Source of the DNA: an uncultured Lactobacillus sp.
GTDB lineage: Bacteria > Bacillota > Bacilli > Lactobacillales > Lactobacillaceae
Assembly: GCA_946479925.1 (NCBI GenBank)
Contig: CAMLHK010000007.1
Span: 1 to 56,059, forward strand
DNA length: 56,059 nucleotides
Direction: 5' to 3'
Part shown: in pieces, positions 35,858 through 44,311 of the stretch
How positions within the stretch are numbered: the first letter of the stretch is position 1
Layout: each line of letters opens with the position of its first letter
Program-made: the position numbers and the translations under genes
The notes under the pieces: generated by a model
What the model was told of the DNA's origin: nothing
Databases searched by the model: none
The model's input: only the letters and a program-made list of their open reading frames with translations

Positions 35858-36658
35858 TTATCCAAAACTACCTTGAATGTACTTTTCAGTGATTTCACCT
35901 TGAGGATTAGTAAAAATATTGGTTGTAGTATCATATTCTAGCGCATGTCCCAGATGAAAGAATGCTGTATACTCACTAATTCTTGAAGCCTGCTGCATAT
36001 TGTGAGTTACCATAACCATGGTATATTTTTTGCGCAGTTGCTTCAGCGTATCTTCAAGCTTGGCAGTAGACACCGGATCCAAGGCACTGGCCGGTTCATC
36101 TAGAAGTAAAATTTCTGGTTTTAAAGCAATGGCTCGAGCAATACACAGTCTTTGCTGCTGACCCCCAGAAAGAGCTAGAGCACTCTGATCCAGCTTATCT
36201 TTGACTTCATCCCACAAAGCTGCAGCTCTAAGACTTTCCTCAACTATCTGATCTAGTTTCTTTTTGTTCTGTTGACCGTTAGCTTTCAAAGCATAAGTGA
36301 TATTTTCTCTAATTGATTTAGGAAAAGGATTGGGTTTTTGAAAAACCATACCGATTGCTTTACGCAATTCATAGACATTAATTTTACTTTGGTTAACATC
36401 AAGATTATGAAACATAATGCTGCCATCAACCCGGGCTACCCGATCATTCATACGATTAAGTGAACGCAGGAAAGTTGATTTTCCTGATCCAGAAGCTCCA
36501 ATTAAAGCAGTAATTGTATTTTTCTTAAAGCCCAAACTGACATCAAACAACTTCTGGACAGTACCACCATAGAAAACACTCAAATTTTTCGTTGATATTG
36601 CACACTCATCCTCAGCAAAGGTCTTAATGTAGCTTTTTTGATTTTGCCAATTTTCCAT
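35858..36658 (-). CDS. pstB: Phosphate ABC transporter ATPase PstB (first copy)
   Basis: A 266-residue ATPase with an N-terminal extension of about 15 residues relative to its neighbour. [46 protein letters not shown] and THNMQQAS are visible. It follows pstA by 10 bp. Two PstB copies in one operon are common in lactobacilli and other Gram-positives. Confidence 0.94.
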   Translation of the reverse strand: MENWQNQKSYIKTFAEDECAISTKNLSVFYGGTVQKLFDVSLGFKKNTITALIGASGSGKSTFLRSLNRMNDRVARVDGSIMFHNLDVNQSKINVYELRKAIGMVFQKPNPFPKSIRENITYALKANGQQNKKKLDQIVEESLRAAALWDEVKDKLDQSALALSGGQQQRLCIARAIALKPEILLLDEPASALDPVSTAKLEDTLKQLRKKYTMVMVTHNMQQASRISEYTAFFHLGHALEYDTTTNIFTNPQGEITEKYIQGSFG

Positions 36659-36668
36659 AAGAACCCTC

Positions 36669-37562
36669 CTACTTTATCTTGGCAGCGGTTAGCCGTTTAT
36701 AGATCCAGTTGCCAAGTGCACGTGCACCAAAGTTAAAGATGATAACCACAATTACTAACAGCGCTGAAGTCGCAGCAGACACCACGTTAACATCAGGAAT
36801 AATACCTTCAGTATTTACTTTCCAAATGTGTACAGCTAATGTCTCAGCGGGACGCATAATATTTAAAAAACTAGTAGGACTAAACATATTCCAGTTTGAA
36901 TAATCTACGGTAGAGCCGCTCTGCCCAGCGGTGTAAATTAAAGCAGCAGCTTCGCCAAAAACTCTTCCGGCGCTCAAAATCACGCCAGTAATTATTCCAG
37001 GAAGGGCAGCTGGTAAAACAATACCGTGAATAGTTTTCCAATTTGATAGCCCCAAAGCCCAGCCGGCTTCTCTTTGCGTCTGAGGAACACCTTTAATTGC
37101 TTCTTCGATATTACTGGTCAAAGTAGGTAAATTGAAAAAAGTTAGTGCTAAAGCACCAGCAAGGATGGAAAAGCCCAAGCCAAATTGAACTACAAACAGC
37201 AGATAGCCAAAAAGACCAACAACAATTGATGGTAATGAACTCAAAATTTCGATAGTAGTTCTAATCAATTGCGTAAACCAGTTATCTGGGGCGTATTCAG
37301 CTAAATAAATAGCAGCTCCTAAAGCGATTGGCAGGGAAATAATCAAAGTTAAAAGTAAAAGGTAGAGAGAATTAAACAGTTGGTCTCTAATTCCGCCGCC
37401 TGCTTCAAAGGATGAGGAAGCTGAACTTAAGAAATGCCAAGATAAGTGTGGGATTCCGGAAACCAAAATATTACCTAAAATTCCCACCAAAAGCAATATA
37501 ACAATTCCCACTAAAAAGTAAATTACGCCAGTAGCAATTCGATTTGTTTTTTTTGCATTCAT
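36669..37562 (-). CDS. pstA: Phosphate ABC transporter permease PstA
   Basis: A 297-residue permease with about six transmembrane helices. The binding-protein-dependent transport fold has the EAA-like loop EAIKGVPQTQREAGWALGLSNWKTIHGIVLPAALPGI. The family hallmark LSSLPSIVVGLFGY is present. A TTG 8 codons upstream is possible inside pstC, but ATG 37562 has AGAAGAG upstream and is preferred. Confidence 0.93.
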   Translation of the reverse strand: MNAKKTNRIATGVIYFLVGIVILLLVGILGNILVSGIPHLSWHFLSSASSSFEAGGGIRDQLFNSLYLLLLTLIISLPIALGAAIYLAEYAPDNWFTQLIRTTIEILSSLPSIVVGLFGYLLFVVQFGLGFSILAGALALTFFNLPTLTSNIEEAIKGVPQTQREAGWALGLSNWKTIHGIVLPAALPGIITGVILSAGRVFGEAAALIYTAGQSGSTVDYSNWNMFSPTSFLNIMRPAETLAVHIWKVNTEGIIPDVNVVSAATSALLVIVVIIFNFGARALGNWIYKRLTAAKIK

Positions 37563-37569
37563 AATACTA

Positions 37570-38562
37570 CTAACTCTTCTTTCCAATTAAATGTACTAAG
37601 AAATTGAACACCAATGACATAATTAACAGTAAAAGTGCCAATGACCATAACGCATTATTAGGTAAAGTCCCCATAACAGTATTACCCATTTGACTAGTCA
37701 ATTGACTTGTTAAAGTAGCTGCCGGACTTACCAAGTTATAAGGCATTAGAACCGCATTTCCGATTGCCATTTGAACAGCCAGGGCCTCCCCAAAAGCACG
37801 AGCCATACCAAAGATAATAGCTGTCATAATACGGGAACGCGCAGCCCTTAAAACAACGTGATATATAGTCTGCCATTTTGTCGCGCCCAATGCAGAGGAA
37901 GATTTACGCAAATCCTTAGGAATCGCTTTAAACGCATCAACAGTTAGAGAAGTAATTGTCGGCAAAACCATTACAAAAAGTATTAATGTTGCTGTTAAAA
38001 TACCAAAACCTGTTCCGCCAAAAATAGTTCTGACAGCCGGAACCACTACCATTAAACCAATAAAGCCGTAAACTACGGATGGTATTCCTACTAATAACTC
38101 CATTACCGATTGCAATAGTTGCACCCTTTTGCCTGATTCATATTCAGTCATAAATAGTGCTACGGCAATGGAAAAAGGTGTCGCAATTAGCGCTGCAAGT
38201 AGAGTTACTGCAAACGAAGTTACAATCATTGCTGCTGCCCCAACGTGGTTCTTACCAGCACCGGGATTCCAGTCAGTAGAAAAAAGAAAATGAAAGATAT
38301 TTACCTTATTATCAATGAAAGTGGCCAAGCCATGCATCCCAACAAAGCCAATAATTGCAATAATTAGTATGCCAATTAAGATAATTGCTAAAAATGTTAG
38401 TCCTCTGCCCCACCACTCTTGTCGGGTCTCTTTTGATGGCTTGGTCAGACGATCAACATCAATATTTTTAGGATCAATGCCTTTAAACTTAACGTGAGGT
38501 ACTTTTTGTTCGGCAATTGCATTTTCAACCACTTGCTGTAAGTCTTGTTCTTTTTTTGCCAT
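37570..38562 (-). CDS. pstC: Phosphate ABC transporter permease PstC
   Basis: A 330-residue permease. It has a cytoplasmic N-terminus of about 60 residues, then about six helices. The conserved PstC elements are GIPSVVYGFIGL and the EAA loop AFKAIPKDLRKSSSALGATKWQTIYHVVLRAARSRI, where a basic ALGATKWQ segment contacts PstB. It begins right after pstS. Confidence 0.93.
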   Translation of the reverse strand: MAKKEQDLQQVVENAIAEQKVPHVKFKGIDPKNIDVDRLTKPSKETRQEWWGRGLTFLAIILIGILIIAIIGFVGMHGLATFIDNKVNIFHFLFSTDWNPGAGKNHVGAAAMIVTSFAVTLLAALIATPFSIAVALFMTEYESGKRVQLLQSVMELLVGIPSVVYGFIGLMVVVPAVRTIFGGTGFGILTATLILFVMVLPTITSLTVDAFKAIPKDLRKSSSALGATKWQTIYHVVLRAARSRIMTAIIFGMARAFGEALAVQMAIGNAVLMPYNLVSPAATLTSQLTSQMGNTVMGTLPNNALWSLALLLLIMSLVFNFLVHLIGKKS

Positions 38563-38563
38563 T

Positions 38564-39430
38564 TTATTTACCTATCTTTGTAACCTTATTTTGACTATTG
38601 CGTGTTACTTTCATTTCGTGAACACTTATATAGCCTATTTTGGGAACCAAATCTTTTTGTACTTTTTTACTTAGTACATATTTGATAAAAGCGGCCGTTG
38701 CCTTATTGGGCTTGCCTTTTGTATACATATGCTCATAGGACCAAAGCGGCCACTTATTCGTAGGAATATTTTTATTTTCGGGCTGAACATGATTTATACT
38801 TATTTTTTGAATATTTTGGTCATTTGCGTAGGGAAAAGAAATATAAGAAATAGTACCAGGTGTTGAATTAACAATCTTTTTAACCGTACCGTTAGAATCT
38901 TGCTCTTGAGAATTTACCGCGTTTTTTCCTTTTAAAATCAAATCTTCAAATGTAGATCTTGTACCACTGCCACGTGAACGATTAATCACAATGATTGACT
39001 GATTTTTGCCACCTACTTGACGCCAGTTTGTAATTTTGCCGGTAAAAATATCAGAAAGCTGTTTCGGTGATAAATTTTTAACCCCAACGCCTTTATTAGC
39101 AATCGGAACAATTCCCACTACAGCGACTGGAAAATCTTCCAATTGTTTGGCATCAATACCTTTTTGTGTTTCCGCATAAACATCTGAAGTACCCACTTCA
39201 ACAGCTCCGGCTTGCACTTGACTTAAACCGGTACCGGAACCTCCGCCCTGAACCACAATATTGCTGCTCATATGGGCCAGGTGATAATCATTACCTGCTT
39301 GTTCTATTAAAGGCTGTAAGGCACTGGAGCCAACTATAGTAATTTTTTCCCGGTTTTGACTGCAGCCAGTTAAAAAAAGGGGTATAAATAAGATTAATGC
39401 TAGCAGTACACCCAAATTACTTTTTCTCAT
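38564..39430 (-). CDS. pstS: Phosphate-binding lipoprotein PstS
   Basis: A 288-residue extracellular binding protein. The signal peptide ends in a lipobox LTGC (Cys about 23), so it should be lipid-anchored. Phosphate-binding loops: IVGSSALQPL, QGGGSGTGLSQVQAGAVEVG and the RSRGSGTRSTF loop. First gene of the pst operon. A promoter lies upstream; a Pho box could not be recognised with confidence. Confidence 0.94.
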   Translation of the reverse strand: MRKSNLGVLLALILFIPLFLTGCSQNREKITIVGSSALQPLIEQAGNDYHLAHMSSNIVVQGGGSGTGLSQVQAGAVEVGTSDVYAETQKGIDAKQLEDFPVAVVGIVPIANKGVGVKNLSPKQLSDIFTGKITNWRQVGGKNQSIIVINRSRGSGTRSTFEDLILKGKNAVNSQEQDSNGTVKKIVNSTPGTISYISFPYANDQNIQKISINHVQPENKNIPTNKWPLWSYEHMYTKGKPNKATAAFIKYVLSKKVQKDLVPKIGYISVHEMKVTRNSQNKVTKIGK

Positions 39431-39466
39431 AATAATTCCCTCAATTAGACAAATAAATTCAGCTTT

Positions 39467-39495
39467 AGTTTATCAAAACTTTCACCATAGACCAA
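39467..39495 (-). promoter_or_regulatory. Possible pst operon promoter
   Basis: Minus-strand -35 TTGGTC (39490-39495), 17-bp spacer, -10 TAAACT (39467-39472). The hexamers are only fair, as expected of an activated promoter. Confidence 0.45.
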
Positions 39496-39515
39496 TCATA
39501 AATACTTGCAAAGAG

Positions 39516-39550
39516 AAAAAAGCAACTTGCCAAGATAGCAAAGTTGCTTT
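39516..39550 (-). terminator. Terminator of rplK-rplA
   Basis: Minus-strand hairpin AAAGCAACTT/AAGTTGCTTT with a TTTTTTC tail, about 16 bp after the rplA stop. Confidence 0.85.
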
Positions 39551-39566
39551 AGTTAACTATTTTGTT

Positions 39567-40259
39567 TTAGTCCAAATTTAATGGATCAAGTTTAATTCCA
39601 GGGCCAAAGGTTGCAGCCACAGCTACGCTCTTAATGTATTGACCCTTAGCTGCTGATGGACGTGCACGTAAAATAACGTCACGCAGCGCATCAAAGTTTT
39701 CAATTAACTGTTCATCAGTAAATGAAACTTTTCCGATAGCAGCATGAATAGCAGCTTGACGGTCAACACGGTATTCAACCTGACCAGCCTTAACATTCTT
39801 AACGGCTTTTTCAATATCCATTGTTACAGTACCGGTCTTAGGGTTTGGCATCAAGCCTTTAGGTCCTAAAATACGACCTAAGCGACCAACTTTAGCCATC
39901 ATTGTTGGTGTAGCAACAACAACATCAAAGTCTAAGTAACCATTTTGTACTTTTTCAACCAGATCGTCAGAACCAACTTCGTCAGCTCCAGCCGCTTTAG
40001 CTTGTTCAGCTTGTGGACCATCGGCAAAAACAATCACCTTTTGGGTCTTACCAGTACCGTTAGGCAATACCAGTGAACCACGAATTTGTTGGTCAGCCTG
40101 TTTAGGGTCAACGCTTAAGTTGTATGAAACCTCAACTGATGCATCAAAGCCTGCATATGAAGTTTCTTTAACTAATTTAATTGCTTCAGCAACTGAATAT
40201 AATTTCTTTGAATCTACTTTTTTAGCAGCTTCTAAATATTTTTTACCATGCTTTGGCAT
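39567..40259 (-). CDS. rplA: Ribosomal protein L1
   Basis: A 230-residue protein of the mobile L1 stalk that helps release E-site tRNA; in many bacteria it also represses its own operon. The start [32 protein letters not shown] and the core [18 protein letters not shown] are diagnostic. AAGGAGG precedes the ATG. The 71-bp gap after rplK has a purine-rich GGTGGGAG...GAGGCTC element that could be an L1-binding site. Confidence 0.96.
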   Translation of the reverse strand: MPKHGKKYLEAAKKVDSKKLYSVAEAIKLVKETSYAGFDASVEVSYNLSVDPKQADQQIRGSLVLPNGTGKTQKVIVFADGPQAEQAKAAGADEVGSDDLVEKVQNGYLDFDVVVATPTMMAKVGRLGRILGPKGLMPNPKTGTVTMDIEKAVKNVKAGQVEYRVDRQAAIHAAIGKVSFTDEQLIENFDALRDVILRARPSAAKGQYIKSVAVAATFGPGIKLDPLNLD

Positions 40260-40330
40260 GTGATTTCCTCCTTAATATGTGGTCAAACGAGCCTCAAACT
40301 CTCCCACCTAAATTGTTATAAATAACAGGA

Positions 40331-40756
40331 TTAGTCTTCGACTTCGATACCCATGCTTCTAGCAGTACCTTCGATCATCCGCATAGCAGCTTCGACATCA
40401 GCAGCGTTAAGGTCCTTCATCTTTGTTTCAGCAATTTCCTTAACTTGATCCTTGGTAACCTTACCAACTTTCTTGGTATTAGGTTCACCAGATGCCTTGT
40501 CGATCTTAGCAGCTTGTTTCAAAAGAACTGGAGCTGGTGGAGTCTTAGTTACGAAGTCGAATGAACGATCTTCGTAGACTGTGATGACTACAGGAATTAT
40601 CATGCCTTTTTGGTCAGCAGTTCTAGCATTGAAGTCCTTAGTAAAACCAACAATGTTAATACCTGCTTGACCTAAAGCTGGACCAACTGGTGGAGCGGGT
40701 GTTGCAGCACCAGCTGGAATTTGTAATTTAACAACATTTACAACTTTCTTTGCCAC
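40331..40756 (-). CDS. rplK: Ribosomal protein L11
   Basis: A 141-residue protein at the GTPase-associated centre. It begins with [34 protein letters not shown] and ends with the rRNA-binding domain ([10 protein letters not shown]). The start is GTG 40756, 8 nt after AAGGAGG; the longer open frame is untranslated leader. Confidence 0.96.
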   Translation of the reverse strand: MAKKVVNVVKLQIPAGAATPAPPVGPALGQAGINIVGFTKDFNARTADQKGMIIPVVITVYEDRSFDFVTKTPPAPVLLKQAAKIDKASGEPNTKKVGKVTKDQVKEIAETKMKDLNAADVEAAMRMIEGTARSMGIEVED

Positions 40757-40839
40757 GGTCAAAACCTCCTTGATTCCGTGCGTGGTTAAAATGGAAAAGT
40801 TACCTACTTTTCCTCCCACAATAATAAAAGTACTTTAAT

Positions 40840-40868
40840 ATATTATCATCGATTTAGCAATTTTGCAA
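40840..40868 (-). promoter_or_regulatory. rplK-rplA promoter
   Basis: Minus-strand -35 TTGCAA (40863-40868), 17-bp spacer, -10 TAATAT (40840-40845). The leader that follows can fold GGAAAAGT/ACTTTTCC before the rplK start. Confidence 0.75.
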
Positions 40869-40883
40869 TAATTGACCTATTTA

Positions 40884-41432
40884 TTAACTAATCTTCTTCA
40901 CTTGATCATAGTCAAGCTCAGTGGTAGTAGCACGGCCAAACATGTCAACCGAAACAAACAACTTATATTTATCAGGCTGAATTTCAGTAATTTTGCCTTC
41001 AACGCCATTAAAAGCGCCATCAATAATAGTAACAGTTTCCCCAACCTCAAAGTCAATTTGTGGTCTTTTAGCCGGTTCACCTTGTTGGCGTAAGAGTCTG
41101 TTTACTTCTTCTTCTAAAAGAGGAGATGGTTTCGAGCCACCACCGTGTGAACCCACAAAGCCAGTTACATTTGGCGTATTACGCACGACAAACCAGCTTT
41201 CATCCGTCATTACCATCTCCACCAGAACGTAGCCCGGAAAGATTTTTTCTTCTACTTCTTTTTTCTTATTATTTACTTTTTCAATTTTTTCTTGTTCAGG
41301 AACCATAACGCGAAAGATATAATCTTGCATTCCCATACTTTGTGCACGTGACAATAGATCTGATTTAACCTTATCTTCATATCCTGAATAAGTGTGAAGT
41401 ACATACCACTGCTTCTTAGTTGTTTCTACCAT
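40884..41432 (-). CDS. nusG: Transcription termination/antitermination factor NusG
   Basis: A 182-residue NusG with the RNA-polymerase-binding NGN domain (WYVLHTYSGYEDKVKSDL; FPGYVLVEM; WFVVRNTPNVTGFVG) and a KOW domain (VGETVTIIDGAFNGVEGKI). ATG 41432 is preceded by AAAGGAG 11 nt upstream. A terminator-like hairpin lies between its promoter/secE and its start, so transcription must pass it to reach the gene. Confidence 0.95.
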   Translation of the reverse strand: MVETTKKQWYVLHTYSGYEDKVKSDLLSRAQSMGMQDYIFRVMVPEQEKIEKVNNKKKEVEEKIFPGYVLVEMVMTDESWFVVRNTPNVTGFVGSHGGGSKPSPLLEEEVNRLLRQQGEPAKRPQIDFEVGETVTIIDGAFNGVEGKITEIQPDKYKLFVSVDMFGRATTTELDYDQVKKIS

Positions 41433-41463
41433 TATTAGAAATTCTCCTTTTATTTTTGGCAAA

Positions 41464-41492
41464 CAAAAAAGCCTCCACGTCAGAAGACTTTT
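41464..41492 (-). terminator. Attenuator-like hairpin in the nusG leader
   Basis: Minus-strand AAAAGTCTTC/GGAGGCTTTT with two G-U pairs and a TTTTTTG tail, some 30 nt upstream of the nusG start. It lies between secE and nusG and downstream of the apparent nusG promoter. Confidence 0.7.
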
Positions 41493-41504
41493 ATAACTTA
41501 TTCA

Positions 41505-41513
41505 ATTGTACCA
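41505..41513 (-). promoter_or_regulatory. Possible extended -10 promoter for nusG
   Basis: Minus-strand TGGTACAAT, an extended -10 (TGn-TACAAT, -10 at 41505-41510), just after secE. The -35 is weak. Transcription would begin immediately before the attenuator hairpin. Confidence 0.4.
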
Positions 41514-41533
41514 CAAACAGAGAAACTGTGCTA

Positions 41534-41704
41534 TTACATAACAATTTGTGTAATATTGGTGAGCAATAAATCAAGCAAACCTAAATATGCTGCAAACAAA
41601 ATTGAGGAAACAATTACGATTGCTGTGTCATGACGATTTTGTTTAGCAGTTGGCCAAGTAACCAAACGCATTTCTTCAACTACACTTTTAAAAAATTTAA
41701 CCAT
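41534..41704 (-). CDS. secE: Preprotein translocase subunit SecE
   Basis: A 56-residue single-pass membrane protein, part of SecYEG. Sequence MVKFFKSVVEEMRLVTWPTA with the family signature E-M-x-x-V-x-W-P-T, then a transmembrane helix (about 28-50). This short Gram-positive form is the normal length. It starts 4 bp after the rpmG stop. Confidence 0.93.
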   Translation of the reverse strand: MVKFFKSVVEEMRLVTWPTAKQNRHDTAIVIVSSILFAAYLGLLDLLLTNITQIVM

Positions 41705-41707
41705 AAC

Positions 41708-41857
41708 TTACCTCGTTTCCTTATGTATAGTCATTTTACCGCAATGCTTACAAAACTTTTTCAATTCAAGCCGCTGAGTGCGATTTTTACTTGCGGTGAT
41801 TGAGTAATTACGAGAGCCGCAAATACTGCAGGCCAAAGATGCTTTTTTCACTGCCAT
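41708..41857 (-). CDS. rpmG: Ribosomal protein L33
   Basis: A 49-residue ribosomal protein. Two CxxC pairs ([10 protein letters not shown] and [14 protein letters not shown]) show the zinc-binding C+ form of L33. Start ATG 41857, with GGAAGTGAG upstream. First gene of rpmG-secE, the standard order ahead of nusG. Confidence 0.93.
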   Translation of the reverse strand: MAVKKASLACSICGSRNYSITASKNRTQRLELKKFCKHCGKMTIHKETR

Positions 41858-41879
41858 AATCTCACTTCCAAACTATTGT

Positions 41880-41908
41880 ATTTTAGCAAAAATTAGTTAC
41901 TTAAGCAA
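41880..41908 (-). promoter_or_regulatory. rpmG-secE promoter
   Basis: Minus-strand -35 TTGCTT (41903-41908), 17-bp spacer, -10 TAAAAT (41880-41885), with TG one base upstream of the -10. Confidence 0.7.
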
Positions 41909-41957
41909 TTAATTTAATAATTACCTATAAACTTGATTAAGTTCAAATTTTAAAAAA

Positions 41958-42021
41958 TATAATAAAAGCAGTTGCTTCTTCAAGCAGCTGCTTTATAGTG
42001 GTCAAACAATAGCGTGACCAC
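41958..42021 (-). terminator. Tandem hairpins after the 72-residue gene
   Basis: On the minus strand GTGGTCA/TGACCAC (42015-42021 and 41998-42004) forms a first hairpin. AAAGCAGCTGCTT/AAGCAACTGCTTT with a T-rich tail follows (41965-41994), a good terminator. The first hairpin is not needed for termination and gives the mRNA a structured 3' end. Confidence 0.75.
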
Positions 42022-42049
42022 CGTGCGTAGAACATTGTATTAGTCGGAT

Positions 42050-42268
42050 TTACTTCTTAAGATTTTCGTTTACGAAGGATTCGATTTTATCGTCAGTATC
42101 TTTTAGGAATGGGAGCATAGCTTCCTCAGTCTTAATGGTATCTTTACCATTCTTTTCCATAAAATAATCCCAAAGAGCATCTCTAACTGGAAGATCTGAA
42201 TCACTCCAGTCAAAAACTTCTTTCATGTGACGATCTAACAATGCAGTCTTCATAACATCTTCTGCCAT
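42050..42268 (-). CDS. Uncharacterised 72-residue acidic protein
   Basis: Good AGGAGG 8 nt before ATG 42268, a TATAAT -10 at 42304-42309, and its own terminator: an independently expressed small gene. The protein is acidic and soluble, with no signal peptide or membrane segment. Residues about 8-40 look helical ([32 protein letters not shown]), as does the C-terminal [18 protein letters not shown] do not recognise a family. It sits between the sigma factor and rpmG, both on the same strand. Confidence 0.75.
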   Translation of the reverse strand: MAEDVMKTALLDRHMKEVFDWSDSDLPVRDALWDYFMEKNGKDTIKTEEAMLPFLKDTDDKIESFVNENLKK

Positions 42269-42340
42269 CTTAACTACCTCCTAAAAATTATTCTACAAAT
42301 AAAATTATACCGCATTTTCTAAATGTATACTATAAAAATA

Positions 42341-42916
42341 CTAATTGAGCAATGTTTGGCGCATTTTTTGGACAAGGCGCGAACGCGCTCTCGCTAAAGT
42401 TAGCTGGCTGATCTTTAAATTGTTGATTACATCTTCTTGGTCCTTAATGCCTAATCCCACTAGCAGCGCATTAATTTCCAAATCAGATAATCTTGCGGTT
42501 AAAATAGCAATGTTTTCACTTAAAGGTATTTCTGGTATAGAGGCAAAAGACTTATTTAGGGGCAAAATATGATTTTTCTTTGCCGTTTCTAAAGAAATTG
42601 ATTGTTTCAGTGCTTGTCTGCGATAAGCATTATCATATCTAACCAAAGATCGAGCATGGTTAGTAAGCCTGGTCTTATAATAGCTGCTGAATTTTCCCTT
42701 ATTTAAGTCAAAACTTGTTGCCGACTCATGACAAATAATCATTGCATCCTGCTCCCAATCCTGATTATCATAGTAGCGAACATGATATATACTCTTAATT
42801 TTATTAATCAAAGGTTTATAAAGCTGGCATAAATTTATTAGCGCCTCATCATCCCCTTCTTTAATTTGCCGAATTAATTCCGCCTCACTTTTAATGGTTT
42901 TTTCGGTATCCTTCAT
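42341..42916 (-). CDS. Sigma-70-family factor, ComX/SigH-like
   Basis: A 191-residue small sigma factor. Region 2 (about 20-95): ALINLCQLYKPLINKIKSIY, then YYDNQDWEQDAMIICHESATSFDLNKGKFSSYYKTRLTNHARSLVRY, the fold of the SigH/ComX group. A reduced region 4 helix-turn-helix (about 138-185, LSDLEINALLVGLGIKDQEDVINNLKISQLTLARARSRL) follows. In lactobacilli such factors control competence genes. A LexA-like palindrome lies on its promoter. The position near secE, nusG and rlmB is where SigH-like genes lie in Bacilli. Confidence 0.78.
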   Translation of the reverse strand: MKDTEKTIKSEAELIRQIKEGDDEALINLCQLYKPLINKIKSIYHVRYYDNQDWEQDAMIICHESATSFDLNKGKFSSYYKTRLTNHARSLVRYDNAYRRQALKQSISLETAKKNHILPLNKSFASIPEIPLSENIAILTARLSDLEINALLVGLGIKDQEDVINNLKISQLTLARARSRLVQKMRQTLLN

Positions 42917-42962
42917 TTACTTTCTCCTTTTGGTAAATTTTTCTGAAGAATACAACAACCAA

Positions 42963-42991
42963 AATATCCTAAAAATCGAACTTAGGTTCAA
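42963..42991 (-). promoter_or_regulatory. Sigma-factor promoter with LexA-like palindrome
   Basis: Minus-strand -35 TTGAAC (42986-42991), 17-bp spacer, -10 GATATT (42963-42968). The 12-bp palindrome GAAC-TTAG-GTTC (42978-42989) overlaps the -35 and fits the Gram-positive SOS box core GAAC-N4-GTTC. Confidence 0.5.
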
Positions 42992-43088
42992 ATTCAGCAA
43001 CTATTTTTTTGTGTTAACTTAGCCATGACAAAAAGTTAAATTTGTTAAAGCTGCATTAAACTTAAAAAAGTTTTTTAGAATTTTGCAA

Positions 43089-43120
43089 TAAAAAAACACT
43101 CAGGTTAAACCAAAGTGTTA
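43089..43120 (-). terminator. Terminator after rlmB
   Basis: Minus-strand hairpin AACACT/AGTGTT, with an inner GGTT/AACC stem, and a TTTTTTT tail, just after the rlmB stop. Confidence 0.75.
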
Positions 43121-43125
43121 CGAAA

Positions 43126-43881
43126 TTATGGGAGTGGATTTCTACTATTAAGCATCTGATAAAGCAAAACACCTGTGGCGACGCTGGCATTAAGTGATTG
43201 TACATGACCGACCATGGGTAAAGTCAACATCTGATCCATTTGCTCTTTGAGAAGGCGTGATATTCCTTTACCTTCATTGCCGATTACCAAAACTGTTTTA
43301 CCATTACTATTCCATTGACGATAATCTGTACCTTTCATATCAGTACCAAAAAGCCAATAGCCTCGCTTTTTAAGCATCTTTGCAGTTTGCACAAGATTGT
43401 TTACCCGTGCTACCGGCACATAGTCAATCGCACCAGTTGAAGTTTTGGCGACCACAGAAGTTAAACCAGTAGCTCTTCTTTTAGGAATGATAATTGCATC
43501 AACGCCAGTTGCATCAGCAGTTCTTAAAATAGAGCCTAAATTGTGCGGATCTTCAACTGAATCAAGCATTAATAAAAATGGATCCTCTTTGGTATTTGCA
43601 AATTGCTCTAATAATTGTTCCAAATCAGCATATTCGAAACTCGCAACTGTTAAAACTAGTCCTTGATGATTCTCACCCTGAACTAACTTATCCAATTTAC
43701 TTTTAGGAACAGTTTGTATAATTAAGCCCTTTTGCTTAGCCAGGGCATAAACCTCATTAGCAAAATTTTCCTTTATTCCTTGTTGCAAGAAAATTTTGTT
43801 AATGTGATCAGCATCTTGTGTTCTTAAATAATCCAGTCCAGCATGCCGGCCATAGACAAAATCCTTGTCACTTGAAGTCAT
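43126..43881 (-). CDS. rlmB: 23S rRNA (guanosine2251-2'-O)-methyltransferase RlmB
   Basis: A 251-residue SPOUT methyltransferase. The N-terminal substrate-binding domain (FVYGRHAGLDYL, NFANEVYALAKQKG) is followed by a trefoil-knot SAM domain with LDSVEDPHNLGSILRTADATGVDAII, VIGNEGKGISRLL and SLNASVATGVLLYQM. ATG 43881 follows GGAGG and overlaps mrnC by 14 bp; in-frame ATG codons 6 and 8 codons upstream are inside mrnC and less likely. Confidence 0.93.
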   Translation of the reverse strand: MTSSDKDFVYGRHAGLDYLRTQDADHINKIFLQQGIKENFANEVYALAKQKGLIIQTVPKSKLDKLVQGENHQGLVLTVASFEYADLEQLLEQFANTKEDPFLLMLDSVEDPHNLGSILRTADATGVDAIIIPKRRATGLTSVVAKTSTGAIDYVPVARVNNLVQTAKMLKKRGYWLFGTDMKGTDYRQWNSNGKTVLVIGNEGKGISRLLKEQMDQMLTLPMVGHVQSLNASVATGVLLYQMLNSRNPLP

Positions 43882-44311
43882 ACTTTTCAATGCCTCCATT
43901 CTCAATGGTTTTAATACACCACTCAGTTAATTCTTCAATGCGATTTCTTTTGTTTAAAAGTTCCAAGTAGCCCCATACTGCCTCAAAACCTGTAGATAAT
44001 TGGTAAGTGGCTAAACTGGTGTTTTTGGCTTTCGTATAAGTTTTTGAATTTCTTCCACGATGAAAAGTTCCAATTTCATCTGCTGTAAGCAGATTATCTT
44101 CTTGCAGTTTTGTAATTAATGCTGCCTGTGCCTTAGCTGAAACGTAATGGGTTGCCCGTCTTTGCAAAGACTGGGGTTTAACAATGCCACATTTGATGAG
44201 GTGACGCCTAATAAATATTTCATAAACAGCATCACCGAGATAAGCTAAAGTTTGCCCATTTAACGTTTCTGGATTAACATCATTTTCTATCATTATTTTA
44301 GTTTTACTCAC
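43868..44311 (-). CDS. mrnC: Mini-ribonuclease III
   Basis: A 147-residue RNase III domain without a dsRNA-binding domain; processes the ends of 23S rRNA precursor. Catalytic-domain signature [22 protein letters not shown] (with Asp), and the late motif [19 protein letters not shown]. The GTG at 44311 follows GAGGTGG and overlaps cysS by 8 bp. The cysS-mrnC-rlmB order is conserved in Firmicutes. Confidence 0.92.
   Translation of the reverse strand: MSKTKIMIENDVNPETLNGQTLAYLGDAVYEIFIRRHLIKCGIVKPQSLQRRATHYVSAKAQAALITKLQEDNLLTADEIGTFHRGRNSKTYTKAKNTSLATYQLSTGFEAVWGYLELLNKRNRIEELTEWCIKTIENGGIEKYDFK

Noticed and set aside
39431..39515. Pho box at the pst promoter
   Set aside because: No convincing tandem TT(A/C/T)ACA repeats could be made out.
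40757..40819. N-terminal extension of rplK
   Set aside because: This is the untranslated leader containing the AAGGAGG site.
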